DNA of 64,000 bases from Crocinitomix sp. (GCA_013138735.1 WTCE01000054.1:43571-107570); one strand, 5' to 3'; positions 8,806 to 18,696 are shown, counted from the first letter of the stretch. Translations and numbers: made by a program. Notes: generated from the letters alone by a model not told the origin.

Positions 8806-9432
8806 CTAAAAACGATACCCCACTCGAATACTAGGGAAAGTTACTGCTAACACTGTTGGCTGGGTAATAGGCGAAGGAGTCATTGCAGTACCCCCAGACC
8901 GAGACAAAGCTTTTGAATACTTTAAAGCCGCATCTAAACCAAAGGAAACTCCAGATTTGAGCGTATACGAAAGGCTATATTGCAATTGGCCTCCAATCAA
9001 ATAGTAAGGATTATTTATGTTGCTATAAACGGGAAATAGACCTCCAAAAAAACGTCCAGTATATTTCGTTTTTGCCCCATAAAACATTAATCGCATGTCA
9101 CCTCTAAGTCCACTTATCTTATCTCCATGTAGCCGCAAGCCAAGTCCAGTAGCAAAACTCATCTCTTTATAAACACCTTCGCCAGAGGTTGCGTCGTTGC
9201 AATTTCTGCAATAATCATGAATTTCGTTTTCTGCAAATATCAATTCAGTTGACCAATGAAATCGTTCAAAGAAATGATTGTAATAAAGGCCACTCGTGAA
9301 TTTAGGCTCAAAATAATTATGTTGTGTTTCTGTTGATTTTTCAATCTTAAAAGGAATCAACCCTGCTTCATTTTTTTGGCCATAAGCCACTGATAAGAAG
9401 GAAAAAATGAGAATTACTAGCTTAATTTTCAT
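8806..9432 (-). CDS. outer-membrane-like CxxC paralog 2
   Basis: A 208-aa protein with a Sec signal ending 'SVAYGQ', hallmark 'QKNEAGLIPFKIEK', loop motif 'CRNC', and a barrel-like alternation ending 'SIRVGYRF'. It is the closest relative of the 8152-8775 product, with many matches along the whole length ('LYYN..FERFHWSTE', 'LGLRLHGDK', 'GGQLQYSLSYTLKSG'). The two genes are 30 bases apart on the same strand. Function unknown; a structural or sensory outer-membrane role is a guess. Confidence 0.8.
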   Translation of the reverse strand: MKIKLVILIFSFLSVAYGQKNEAGLIPFKIEKSTETQHNYFEPKFTSGLYYNHFFERFHWSTELIFAENEIHDYCRNCNDATSGEGVYKEMSFATGLGLRLHGDKISGLRGDMRLMFYGAKTKYTGRFFGGLFPVYSNINNPYYLIGGQLQYSLSYTLKSGVSFGLDAALKYSKALSRSGGTAMTPSPITQPTVLAVTFPSIRVGYRF

Positions 9433-9524
9433 GTTTCAAATTTAGTTGAAGAATTCAAATTACTGATGCTATAACTTAGATAGATTTCCATTTTTTAAAC
9501 AAGTCTATAACCGTACAAACAATG

Positions 9525-10148
9525 CTAAAAACGATAGCCAATACTCAGCTTGGGAGCTATCAAAGCGCTTGTACCTTCACGAATTACATTCGAAAATAAA
9601 GGATATCTGTCTTTCGCCCAAGAAACACCCCTCCGAAATCCTGCATCCATTCGAAAAACAAAATTTGAAGGCAAATAATAAGCCACTCCTATCTCAATTT
9701 CTCCACCCAACAGATAATAGCGCCGATCTAAATTTAGATTATATCCGCCCCACCCGCCAGAAAAATAACCTGAATAATTGTAGGCCATTGCCGTTGCCTT
9801 TACCCGCGTTAGAAACTGAAGCACCCCAAATTCAATTGGTAAATCCCACTGAATTCCAAGCCCAGTATAAACATTCAATTCTTTAAACAAACCAGTTCCA
9901 GTCACATGATCTGCACATGAATTGCAACCGTCATCAATCGAATTTTCACCATATTCTACGGAGCTAATCCAATGCAAACGAGAAAATGTGCGTTGATAAT
10001 AGAGACCGGTTAAAAATTTTGGTTCAAAGTGATGATTGAGTGTTTCTCCATTTTTCTCCAACTTAAATGGAACTATGCCCAATTCATTGGTTTGGGCATG
10101 AGTAATTGAACAAAAAGTAAATGCAATCAGAATTAGGTTAATTTTCAT
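9525..10148 (-). CDS. outer-membrane-like CxxC paralog 3
   Basis: I start this gene at the ATG of 'MKINLIL' (base 10148), six codons inside the ORF track, because all other array members start this way and the signal peptide then has normal length. The hallmark 'QTNELGIVPFKLEK', loop 'CNSC' and C-terminus 'LSIGYRF' place it in the paralog family. It forms a close pair with the 10184-10810 product ('AEYGENSIDDGCNSCADH'-type block in both). Predicted outer-membrane barrel. Function unknown. Confidence 0.8.
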   Translation of the reverse strand: MKINLILIAFTFCSITHAQTNELGIVPFKLEKNGETLNHHFEPKFLTGLYYQRTFSRLHWISSVEYGENSIDDGCNSCADHVTGTGLFKELNVYTGLGIQWDLPIEFGVLQFLTRVKATAMAYNYSGYFSGGWGGYNLNLDRRYYLLGGEIEIGVAYYLPSNFVFRMDAGFRRGVSWAKDRYPLFSNVIREGTSALIAPKLSIGYRF

Positions 10149-10183
10149 AGTATGAATATATGTCAATTAATTCAAAAGGTAAC

Positions 10184-10810
10184 CTAAAAGCGATATCCAA
10201 GACTCAATTTTGGGCCAATAATTCCGCTGGTTTCATTACCTATTAATGGATCATTCCCAAATGGGTAGCCCTTTTTACTCCAAGCGTAGCCTAATCTTAA
10301 CGAACAGTCCATCCTAAAAATGAAATTTGAAGGATGGTAATAAGCCAAACCAGTTTCTAATTCTCCTCCAACAAAATAATAACGTCTGTTTTGAGCACCA
10401 CCACCTCCAGAAATCCCCCCTTCATATCGAATTAAATAATTATAAGCCATACCCGCCCCTTTTATCCGAACTAAAGGTTGCAAATAGCCCGACTTAAGCG
10501 AGATATTCCATTGCTTACCGAATCCAACGTACAAATTCAATTCTTCAAACAAACCGGTACCGGAATAATGATCTGCACATGAATTACAACCGTCATCAAT
10601 ACTGTTTTCGCCATATTCGGCAGAGATTATCCAATGAAATTTATCAAATGTGTGTTGATAATAGAGTCCTGTTAAAAATTTTGGTTCATAATGATTGTTT
10701 ATTGTTTCTGCATTTTTCTCTAATTTGAAAGGAACAATCCCCAACTCATTGGATTGGGCATAAGTAACTGAACAAAAAGCAAATGCAATTAGAATTGGAT
10801 TAATTTTCAT
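10184..10810 (-). CDS. outer-membrane-like CxxC paralog 4
   Basis: The start is set at the ATG of 'MKINPIL' (base 10810) by comparison with the sister gene; the track start six codons earlier gives an odd N-terminus. The features are a signal peptide, hallmark 'QSNELGIVPFKLEK', loop 'DGCNSCADH', glycine-rich strand 'GGISGGGGAQNRRYYFVGG' and C-terminal 'LSLGYRF'. It is nearly collinear with the 9525-10148 product, so the duplication that made the pair looks recent. Predicted outer-membrane barrel, function unknown. Confidence 0.8.
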   Translation of the reverse strand: MKINPILIAFAFCSVTYAQSNELGIVPFKLEKNAETINNHYEPKFLTGLYYQHTFDKFHWIISAEYGENSIDDGCNSCADHYSGTGLFEELNLYVGFGKQWNISLKSGYLQPLVRIKGAGMAYNYLIRYEGGISGGGGAQNRRYYFVGGELETGLAYYHPSNFIFRMDCSLRLGYAWSKKGYPFGNDPLIGNETSGIIGPKLSLGYRF

Positions 10811-10881
10811 AAGATAAATATAGGTCAATTTGTCTTAAAATTAACTTATGTCATGTTAAAATTCCCTTAAATCAAACTCTC

Positions 10882-11529
10882 TTAAAATAAATACGAAATC
10901 TTTATAGAAGGCAAGATCCAACTGCTATAACGAGAATTAAATTCCGTGGTAGTTATCTGCTCAAAAGTGTTGAAGAATTTAGAGCTAAGTTGAATATTTT
11001 TGGCATTCCCTAGAAGAAATGATGTCTCTAATTGAACGCTGAATTTTTCAAAAAATTGAAATCCAGCCCATATATTTAGTTCACCACCATATACCCGCGC
11101 CCGAATCGCTGAAGTGCTTAGCTGAGACGAAGCACTCAAGTAAGAATACTCCCTTCTAATACTTGAAAAAAAAGTGCCAATATCAACCCCTAGAGAAATT
11201 GACCCAAAATCCTTCTTAATTCCAAAACGAAACTTGGCATTGAGTTCTTTGAGAATAAACGTCCTATTTTCTGCACTTGTTGCATCTGCACAAACTAGAC
11301 AATTTTCTCGTAAAATATTCCGACCATGCTCAAATAAACCCGAATAAGAAAATATATCTGAATTCCATTTGTAGTATAATCCAGACATGAACTTTGCCTT
11401 AAAAGCCGTATCTGAATAAACGTCTTTTTGAATCTTAAACGGTGTTAAACCAATTTCATTACGCTGCGCAATTGCGCCCTGCGAAAAAACAAAGATTAGA
11501 ATCAATATGTGAATTGACCTAAAACGCAT
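10882..11529 (-). CDS. outer-membrane-like CxxC paralog 5 (divergent)
   Basis: A 215-aa secreted protein with signal 'ILILIFVFSQGAIAQ', hallmark 'QRNEIGLTPFKIQK', loop motif 'CLVC' near residue 77 and C-terminal 'SIKISYLF'. It is more diverged than paralogs 1-4. Its start overlaps the end of the upstream gene (11519-12151) by 11 bases, so these two are translationally coupled. Predicted outer-membrane barrel, function unknown. Confidence 0.78.
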   Translation of the reverse strand: MRFRSIHILILIFVFSQGAIAQRNEIGLTPFKIQKDVYSDTAFKAKFMSGLYYKWNSDIFSYSGLFEHGRNILRENCLVCADATSAENRTFILKELNAKFRFGIKKDFGSISLGVDIGTFFSSIRREYSYLSASSQLSTSAIRARVYGGELNIWAGFQFFEKFSVQLETSFLLGNAKNIQLSSKFFNTFEQITTTEFNSRYSSWILPSIKISYLF

Positions 11530-12151
11530 ACCCTATTCTTAATGCTGGTGCAACAACTGCAATGAAAAGCGATTTCGAATGTTTAGGTAGGCCCACCGAG
11601 TTATTTTTATAATAAGCTCTACCTATTCTGCATCCAAAATCTCCATTAAGCGTGAGCCCATGTTTAAATTTCGCACTCAAAACGAGTTCTAATTGTCCCC
11701 CAGCAATATTATATTTCCGAGTATAACCCTCTGGCGAAGTCCAAAAGAACAAAGTTTCTGGATTCATATAATAACCTTTTTCAATCCGGTACAATTTAGT
11801 GCGACTCGCAAATCCAGAAATCCTTGTGCCAACATTAAAATGATCTTTTTTCGTTCGAATTTCAATACCAGTATAAAAATTGTATTCGGTAAATTGAGAT
11901 TTGATTAATGCAGGATTAGTGCAACCCGAACAAGATTCTTTGATTAAATTTTCACCATAATCAAAGGAATTATACCATCTAATTTTTTCAAACTGCCGCA
12001 CGTAATAGGCACCCCATAAAAATTTAGGCTTAATCTTAAAATATGCTGCGAAATTAGCTTCAAATTTTATTAAATTCAATCCTAACTCATTCTTTTGCGC
12101 TAAACCTGTTGCACACATTAGAGTAATAAGAAAGGTGATTAATAAACGCAT
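11519..12151 (-). CDS. outer-membrane-like CxxC paralog 6 (divergent)
   Basis: This is the first gene of the minus-strand array, 210 aa, with signal 'FLITLMCATGLAQ' and the weakest version of the hallmark ('QKNELGLNLIKFE'). It keeps 'WGAYY..QFEKIRWYNS', the loop 'CSGC', and the barrel-type end 'ALRIGYAF'. The array promoter must lie in the 100-odd bases shared with the divergent beta-mannosidase gene, so the two units may be co-regulated or compete. Function unknown. Confidence 0.78.
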   Translation of the reverse strand: MRLLITFLITLMCATGLAQKNELGLNLIKFEANFAAYFKIKPKFLWGAYYVRQFEKIRWYNSFDYGENLIKESCSGCTNPALIKSQFTEYNFYTGIEIRTKKDHFNVGTRISGFASRTKLYRIEKGYYMNPETLFFWTSPEGYTRKYNIAGGQLELVLSAKFKHGLTLNGDFGCRIGRAYYKNNSVGLPKHSKSLFIAVVAPALRIGYAF

Positions 12152-12255
12152 TATGAACTAGTTAAACTGTAGACACTAAATATACTAAGATAATGAAAGT
12201 AATTTGTGATACAATCGATCATTTACAATCAATTAAAAATGTATCTTTATTAGCA

Positions 12256-14580
12256 ATGAAATATGTACACCCAATATCGCTTATCCTATTGTTCAACTTA
12301 ATATTTAGTTCAATTGGATATACAGAGACAATTATCCCATTAAACAAGGACTGGCGCTTTAAAAATGTGAAAGCTGATCAATGGAGTCCTGCCACAGTTC
12401 CAGGCGTTGTGCACTTGGATTTATTAGACAATGGCGTGATCAAAGACCCGTACGAGGGGAATAATGAATTGACACAAAGGTGGATTGAATTGGAGGATTG
12501 GGAATACAGCACTACTATTTTGGCGGATCAAAAATTGTTGAATAATTCACATATAGAACTTGTGTTTGAAGGGCTAGACACCTATGCAACCATTCTTATA
12601 AACGGCAAAGAAATATTGGTAACAGATAATATGTTTCGAGAATGGAGCGTTGAACTGAAACCCCACTTAAATCTAGGAAATAATGAACTAACCGTTATTT
12701 TTCATTCTCCATTAAACTTGAACAAAGCAAATGTGGAAAACAGCCCTTATGAATTGCCCGCCGCTAACGAAACAGTGGATTTAAAAGTTTCTCCTTACAC
12801 ACGTAAGGCTGCCTATCATTTTGGCTGGGATTGGGGTCCACGATTTCTGACATCAGGAATTTGGCGGCCCGTTTACTTAAGAACTTGGAATACATTAAAG
12901 GTGACGGATGTAACTTATACATCAACTGCTATTAATCCTAATGAAGCACGAATTGATTTCGAATTTGAGATCTTTCATGATCTAGATCAAACGGGAACTT
13001 ATCGCATGACAATGGCCGATTCATCCTTTATGATTACACTAAAAAAAGGAGTTAACATAGTTAAACAATCAGTTGAATTAAATAGTTTTTCGAATTGGAA
13101 TCCAATTGGTTACGGAAATCAATGGCAATGGAAAGGAGCCTATATGATTTCAACCAACTTCACGCTTCTAGCAAAAGGAAATTTAAAAGCTGCTTTCCGT
13201 GAAATTGAGTTAATTCAGACAAAAGACGACATTGGAACGTCATTTTATTTCAAGGTAAATGGCCAACCATTTTATGCCAAAGGCGCTAACTATATTCCGC
13301 AAGATTTGTTTCTACCAAGAGTAGATTCTGCCCGATACGAAAAACTGATCCAACAAGCCGTAGATGCTAACATAAATATGATCAGAGTTTGGGGCGGTGG
13401 AATTTATGAAAACGACTATTTCTATGATTTATGTGATGATAATGGCATATTAGTTTGGCAAGATTTTATGTTCGCCAACTCAATGTATCCAAACGACCCA
13501 TCCTTTATGGACAATATTGCGGAAGAGGTTGAATACAATGTAAAACGTTTACGCAACCATCCTTGCATAGCCTTGTGGTGCGGAAATAACGAGATTGAAG
13601 TAGCTTGGGAAAATTGGGGTTGGCAAAAACAATTCGGCTATTCTAAAAAAGATTCAGCTGAGATTTGGAATACTTACACGAGTATTTTTCATGAATTGAT
13701 TCCACAAACCTTAGAAAAACTGAGCCCTAACATTGATTATGTACCCACTACTCCATTAAGCAACTGGGGAAAAGCCGAAAATTTCAATCATAGCTCAATG
13801 CATTATTGGGGTGTATGGCATGGTCGCGAACCAATAGAGAACTTTGCAAAAAATGTCGGTCGCTTTATTGCTGAGTACGGTTATCAATCTTTTCCCGATT
13901 ATGCCACGCTGGCCAATGTAATTCAAGAAGCGGATCTCAATTTAGCGTCTGAAGTGATGAAAAATCGCCAAAAAAGCTATATCGGCAATGGAATTATTGA
14001 AAAGAACGTAATCAAGTACGCTTACGAAGAAAAGAATTTTGAAAAATGGGTTGAACTCACGCAATTGGTGCAAGCACATGCTTATGGCTATGCCATTCGT
14101 CAACACCGCACTCAAACTCCGCACTGCATGGGTACGCTATTTTGGCAATTAAACGATTGCTGGCCGGGACCATCCTGGAGTGTGATTGATTATTATGGAA
14201 ATGAAAAGGAAGGATACGGGGAAGTTCAGAATTTTTACAAACCCATTATCGCGTCATGCGAATTGGATGAAAACAATCTTGTTTTAACCGCTATAAGCGA
14301 TCGTAAGCGCACAACTGAGGTTACATTACTAGTTACAGCTCAAAACGCAAAAGGAATGAGCGCTACCATCTATGATTCAAAAATATCACTCAGCTTTTTA
14401 AAGCCGCAAGAATTTTATTTAATGCTTCCAAAGAAATTAAGCCGCAACATCCGCAAGAAGAAAGGCCTTTCACATTTCACAATTACAATCAAAGAAGGAA
14501 TGAATACCATTTTTGAAACCAATTACTATCCTGAAAGTAATGCTACCGTTGATTTTCTTAAGGATGGTGCGAATGAATGA
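12256..14580 (+). CDS. beta-mannosidase (GH2)
   Basis: A periplasmic enzyme releasing beta-linked mannose, the core residue of N-glycans. The track begins at 12193, but I start at the ATG of 'MKYVHPISLIL' (12256) because it gives a clean signal peptide. The product is 774 aa, with an N-terminal sugar-binding jelly-roll (about 25-190), an immunoglobulin-like domain, and a GH2 TIM barrel. The acid/base is in 'WCGNNEIE' (E446) and the nucleophile in 'FIAEYGYQSFP' (E540). 'GWDWGPRF' is a beta-mannosidase hallmark. Functionally it belongs with the glycosylasparaginase-GH20-cutC genes, from which it is split by the opposite-strand array. Confidence 0.93.
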   Translation: MKYVHPISLILLFNLIFSSIGYTETIIPLNKDWRFKNVKADQWSPATVPGVVHLDLLDNGVIKDPYEGNNELTQRWIELEDWEYSTTILADQKLLNNSHIELVFEGLDTYATILINGKEILVTDNMFREWSVELKPHLNLGNNELTVIFHSPLNLNKANVENSPYELPAANETVDLKVSPYTRKAAYHFGWDWGPRFLTSGIWRPVYLRTWNTLKVTDVTYTSTAINPNEARIDFEFEIFHDLDQTGTYRMTMADSSFMITLKKGVNIVKQSVELNSFSNWNPIGYGNQWQWKGAYMISTNFTLLAKGNLKAAFREIELIQTKDDIGTSFYFKVNGQPFYAKGANYIPQDLFLPRVDSARYEKLIQQAVDANINMIRVWGGGIYENDYFYDLCDDNGILVWQDFMFANSMYPNDPSFMDNIAEEVEYNVKRLRNHPCIALWCGNNEIEVAWENWGWQKQFGYSKKDSAEIWNTYTSIFHELIPQTLEKLSPNIDYVPTTPLSNWGKAENFNHSSMHYWGVWHGREPIENFAKNVGRFIAEYGYQSFPDYATLANVIQEADLNLASEVMKNRQKSYIGNGIIEKNVIKYAYEEKNFEKWVELTQLVQAHAYGYAIRQHRTQTPHCMGTLFWQLNDCWPGPSWSVIDYYGNEKEGYGEVQNFYKPIIASCELDENNLVLTAISDRKRTTEVTLLVTAQNAKGMSATIYDSKISLSFLKPQEFYLMLPKKLSRNIRKKKGLSHFTITIKEGMNTIFETNYYPESNATVDFLKDGANE

Positions 14581-14761
14581 TTTAATGCGTTTTGACTGGA
14601 GTTTGAATGGTTGAATGATTTAATTCTGAAATTTCTGAACCTTATTACCAACACCAACATTTTAGTTCAAACGAAAAATCAGCGTAAATCTGCGGTATCC
14701 GTGTTCTATTAACTCATTAAAACGCTCTTGATAGTTTCAATAGGTGAAAAATTAATAATTG

Positions 14762-14827
14762 CACATTGAACACTTCGATACTTCAACAGGCTCAGCACGG
14801 CGCAGCTCAGCGCGGCGCATTGCAAAT
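14762..14827. repeat. intergenic GC-rich repeat (CAGGCTCAGCACGGCGCA type)
   Basis: This stretch in the 252-base gap contains 'CTTCAACAGGCTCAGC' followed by 'ACGGCGCAGCTCAGCGCGGC'. A related copy lies at 20161-20245. It is much more GC-rich than its surroundings and covered by a spurious ORF (14759-14989). Such dispersed intergenic repeats are common in flavobacterial genomes. No other function is visible. Confidence 0.6.
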
Positions 14828-14832
14828 TCAAA

Positions 14833-15771
14833 CTACTCAAGCGTCCATTCTGCAACATCTTGCGCCTTTTTCATAGACTTTTTCAAATATGTACCAGAAG
14901 AAATAGAGATTACAACAAAAATCATAAAGAAATACGTACCGGCCAAAGTGGAAGAACCAGTATCTATACCTACTTCCATATTAGAATAGGCAAAAATCGC
15001 TAAAAATATTGCCGAAACAAAAACATCTGCCATACTCCATTTACCCAATGAGCGAATGACACGATATTGTTTCAAACTCCTTTTTTTATGAGGCGCAGCA
15101 AGTATTCGAAATGATAGAAAAAGTTTAAATGCGGGAAATACGATACTAAATCCAATTAGAATAAATGCGACTAAGAAATTCCCTCCAGTGTACAAAATCT
15201 TGATGAGTTGAAGAATTGACTTATTTTGATAGAAATAATAGGTACGGCCCTCTACTACTCGCTCATAATTTAAGAAAGTCAGGTCAATCCCCCAACGCTC
15301 TTCACCCGTAAGATCAGTAGTTGGTATATCAAAGGTTAAATCTTCGCTGAAAGCCGAAATTTCTAGCAATGGCGCAGATAATCCAAGGTATAAAAAGGAA
15401 AGCGCCGCAAAGACAGCTACAAAACCATAAGCCCGATAATTCACCTCAGCGTCTTTATAAACAAATATATTGGAAATGCCATAAATTGCCACCCAAACTA
15501 ATAAGAGCATCCCATAAAACAAAGCTCCGTTATAATCAGCTTTGGCCTTCACTTCCAACTCCTGCCAGGTCTTCACCATTTCTTCTCCAACATTGGTCAT
15601 GGGCACCCATTCCCATGCGTTTAAAAGGCGATTTTCAAAATTGAGCTGTTCAGAAATATTCGTTTGTTTATCTTTATAATCGTTGAGTTTATCCGTAATG
15701 AAAACGGACAGAATGATAACTCCTACAATCAATACAACCGTTGAAACAATTAGATATTTAAACTTTCTCAT
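14833..15771 (-). CDS. PqiA-like inner membrane protein
   Basis: A 312-aa protein with four main hydrophobic segments (about 8-27, 83-103, 118-135, 190-220) plus C-terminal helices. The block 'VFPAFKLFLSF' followed by 'LGKWSMADVFVSAIF' matches the paraquat-inducible protein A domain. PqiA proteins work with MCE-domain partners in lipid transport across the envelope, but none is seen here. Its start overlaps the lipoprotein gene stop by 4 bases, so the two form a unit. This is a single-domain form, about half of E. coli PqiA, as is usual outside Proteobacteria. Confidence 0.75.
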   Translation of the reverse strand: MRKFKYLIVSTVVLIVGVIILSVFITDKLNDYKDKQTNISEQLNFENRLLNAWEWVPMTNVGEEMVKTWQELEVKAKADYNGALFYGMLLLVWVAIYGISNIFVYKDAEVNYRAYGFVAVFAALSFLYLGLSAPLLEISAFSEDLTFDIPTTDLTGEERWGIDLTFLNYERVVEGRTYYFYQNKSILQLIKILYTGGNFLVAFILIGFSIVFPAFKLFLSFRILAAPHKKRSLKQYRVIRSLGKWSMADVFVSAIFLAIFAYSNMEVGIDTGSSTLAGTYFFMIFVVISISSGTYLKKSMKKAQDVAEWTLE

Positions 15772-16331
15772 AGCTCTTGGGTTCTGAAATTATTGGCTTG
15801 GGCAAATTTTTCTTGCTCCACTGCTATTGCATCAAAAAAGACAACTTCCTTAATTGCAAACTGCTCGTCGTAATCAATCACCCTATATTCCTCATCTCTT
15901 GATCTTTCTTCGGCACCTTTTTCTAAAAGTGGCAGAATTTTAATAAAACCATTCGTGAGTTCGTCATTATAAAACTGAAGCAAGTTGGTAACTGCTTTTT
16001 GAAATGCTTGCCCTCCTTCATAAACTGGTATGTTAGAGATATCCTTAACTTTTAAGCCAATGTCAAACACGGCATTATCAAAGTTTTGGCTGATAGTAGT
16101 CGGATCTGAAAGGAAAAGGACATTGATCTGATCATAAGCACGCTGCTGTGCGAATGATAGCTCATTGCTATATTCCACCGCACTTAGTCTATCCTCATTA
16201 AGATCGTACTCAATTATGCTAGTCGAGATAGTGTCGGTTAATGCAAAAAGATTATCGGGTCCAGTAGTTTCAATTTCTTCGCTACAAGACAGCATTAAGC
16301 CTAACAGAAATAGGCCATAAAAATACTTCAT
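15768..16331 (-). CDS. lipoprotein of unknown function
   Basis: A 187-aa protein with a lipobox ('LMLSC', C16) and an otherwise soluble, largely helical and acidic sequence. No domain is recognised. The gene is translationally coupled to the PqiA-like gene downstream (ATGA overlap) and starts 13 bases after the choice-of-anchor B gene stop, so it may be transcribed with both. A periplasmic or outer-membrane partner for the PqiA-like protein is a reasonable inference from coupling only. Confidence 0.75.
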   Translation of the reverse strand: MKYFYGLFLLGLMLSCSEEIETTGPDNLFALTDTISTSIIEYDLNEDRLSAVEYSNELSFAQQRAYDQINVLFLSDPTTISQNFDNAVFDIGLKVKDISNIPVYEGGQAFQKAVTNLLQFYNDELTNGFIKILPLLEKGAEERSRDEEYRVIDYDEQFAIKEVVFFDAIAVEQEKFAQANNFRTQEL

Positions 16332-16344
16332 TTATTCGTTCTAA

Positions 16345-18696
16345 TTAATTCTTGACTTGCGTGAAAACATCCAATTTGTTTCCATTCGCATCTGAAATTA
16401 CGAAAAAATATGTTCCACGATCCATTTCAGGCAAAGCAATTGTAGATTCAATTTGCATTTTGGTGATCTGTCGTCCTGTGACATCAAATATGGTAAGTTC
16501 TCCTTTTTCTATCCCATTAATATGAATTGTATTGTCAAATGGATTAGGAAAAAGCGAAATTTCATGCCTTGCTTCCTCATCATCAACCGAAACTACTGAA
16601 AAGTTGGTGACTGAAAAATTATCCAATCCTCCTTCAGTTACATTCTCCGTCTCCACATAATCACTTAAGATGAGTAACATTTGCATATTTGCTGTTTTCG
16701 TAATCAATGGATTAACCTGAATAGAAACAGGGTTCCATTGGCTCATAGGCAAACCGCCATTATAATGCTGATCAATCAAAATAATATCCCCTAGCCCGTT
16801 TAAAAGGTAAACTTCTAAAGTATCATCAGGATCTGCGCCGTGCTTGCAAAAGAACCATGCAGAATAATTGACATAAGGATCATCAAAATCCGTTAAGTCA
16901 AAAACGGTGGAAAGTAGTAGCACTTCACCATCATTTACTTCTTCCGAATTCGATACAGTTGTACCATTCCCGGTCATAAAGGCATAACTTCCACAATCAA
17001 AACCAATGTCGTTGTATGGATTTTGAATAGTACCACCTCCACCAGAAACACCTACTGGGATTTCGCGTTCCCAATGTCCACGCGCAGCTGTTCCACTTGC
17101 AGACCAACCAAAGTCAAATGTAAAATCATCTGAAATACCTTGATCGATATAAACAATTATTTCAGTAGTCTCATCTGTAATCATAGTGTCCATAAAACAA
17201 ACGGTCTCGTATCCCCATTTACCAGCATAAAACTGGTAATTGTCTTGGTAGTAAAGTGGAATTTCCACTTCACCATCAGCTCCTGTAATTCCTTCATGAT
17301 CAATATAGGTATGCTCTAATAAGACACTAGCTCCTTCAACAGGCAAAAATGTGACCGCGTCCAAAACTTGTACACTAATTGAGAATTCTGGAATTTTTGC
17401 CAAAACCACATCTTGTTCAACCACAGTTCCGTTTTCAAAATCAATTGAAATGGTTTGCGGAAAATAAAGTACTTTAAAATAAGTGACATCCGTCGCGCCT
17501 TCCCACTCTACACCCGTTGCATAATCGCCCAAAACGTCAGATGCATCATTAATCAGTGTTCCGTCAATTGTAACGTCCACATTATTAAGTGACGTTCCCG
17601 TTCCAAATTCAGTAATCGTTCCTTCTAAATAACTTCCTTGGTGTTCATCAACCGAATAGATGAATAAACCTTCTTGTCGATCACTCGCAACAATATTTCC
17701 AGATGCAAAGAAGGGATAAACGCCCCAACATCCGTCAGTAGTTGGCGATTCTAATGGTGAAGTATCAAAATTAGCCACCTCAATTAAATTATGCGGGTTG
17801 GTTATATCATGAATCACAACTCCATCTGTATAATACGAGGTATACAAGTAATTTCCGCTAACATGCGAATTGTGCGGCACAATATCTTGCCCCGGTGAAG
17901 ACTGTATTTTATCCAATGCTTTAATTGAAGCTGGATCAGAAACATCAAAAGAACCAATATAACCATCTGCAACCTCATCAGTTGTATAAACGAAATTGCC
18001 ATCCTCAGACGCCCAAATATTATGTGCGAAATTTGTTGGAGTTATTGCTGTCCCTAATAATACAGGACTTGTTTTGTCTGTTAAATCAACAACGCTAAAC
18101 AATCCTTCATAAATATGCGCAAAGTAACCTGTGTCGTTCTGCACATAACCGTCATGCACATACCAAGGATCAAAAACTCCAACCTCTACAGGATTCATTG
18201 GATCAGTATCAACATCTAAAATAATAACACCACCATTACCACGACCAGCACCAAATATGTATACATAACCATCTGTTTGATAAAGGTTATGGGCAGATTC
18301 CCAAAGAGCATCATCTGGACCATTGTAGATATTAGTCGGCAAATCTGTATCGCCTGGTAAACCAGATAAATCAATAACCATTAATCCTTGCAAGGCCTCT
18401 GTCGTCACATAAGCATAATCTCCTCTGGTTTTTAAATCGCGCCAAATTGAATTTAAACCAGGAATCCATGAAACCTCAACTGGTGCGGCAGGATTTGTAA
18501 CATCCACAACTGAAACGCCATCCTCGGCCCCAACAAGTGCATATTCATTTCCATCCTCATCTGTATATCCCCAAATATCATTCAAACCTGTTTCATGGAT
18601 CGTAGGAATATCTAAGGCTCCTAATTCAGTCATATTAAGCTGACTAAAACCAGAAATGGTTACAAATAGCAATAAAATTGTGGCAAAAAAGCGCAT
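16345..18696 (-). CDS. choice-of-anchor B beta-propeller protein, T9SS cargo
   Basis: A 783-aa secreted protein. After the signal peptide (about 1-19) come LVIVD-type repeats such as 'VSVVDVTNPAAPVEV' and 'VIHDITNPHNLIEV' (about 20-350), forming the choice-of-anchor B propeller. Carboxypeptidase-regulatory-like (CNA-B/peptidase-associated) segments follow (about 355-510), then a beta-sandwich-like part and a type A T9SS sorting domain ('SLFPNPFDNTIHI', about 712-783). It is exported by the type IX system and attached to or released from the cell surface. The precise role is unknown. The ORF is intact with a normal ATG. Confidence 0.9.
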   Translation of the reverse strand: MRFFATILLLFVTISGFSQLNMTELGALDIPTIHETGLNDIWGYTDEDGNEYALVGAEDGVSVVDVTNPAAPVEVSWIPGLNSIWRDLKTRGDYAYVTTEALQGLMVIDLSGLPGDTDLPTNIYNGPDDALWESAHNLYQTDGYVYIFGAGRGNGGVIILDVDTDPMNPVEVGVFDPWYVHDGYVQNDTGYFAHIYEGLFSVVDLTDKTSPVLLGTAITPTNFAHNIWASEDGNFVYTTDEVADGYIGSFDVSDPASIKALDKIQSSPGQDIVPHNSHVSGNYLYTSYYTDGVVIHDITNPHNLIEVANFDTSPLESPTTDGCWGVYPFFASGNIVASDRQEGLFIYSVDEHQGSYLEGTITEFGTGTSLNNVDVTIDGTLINDASDVLGDYATGVEWEGATDVTYFKVLYFPQTISIDFENGTVVEQDVVLAKIPEFSISVQVLDAVTFLPVEGASVLLEHTYIDHEGITGADGEVEIPLYYQDNYQFYAGKWGYETVCFMDTMITDETTEIIVYIDQGISDDFTFDFGWSASGTAARGHWEREIPVGVSGGGGTIQNPYNDIGFDCGSYAFMTGNGTTVSNSEEVNDGEVLLLSTVFDLTDFDDPYVNYSAWFFCKHGADPDDTLEVYLLNGLGDIILIDQHYNGGLPMSQWNPVSIQVNPLITKTANMQMLLILSDYVETENVTEGGLDNFSVTNFSVVSVDDEEARHEISLFPNPFDNTIHINGIEKGELTIFDVTGRQITKMQIESTIALPEMDRGTYFFVISDANGNKLDVFTQVKN

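Noticed and set aside
14759-14989. Plus-strand ORF of 76 aa
   Set aside because: It begins in an intergenic repeat and runs antisense into the PqiA-like gene.
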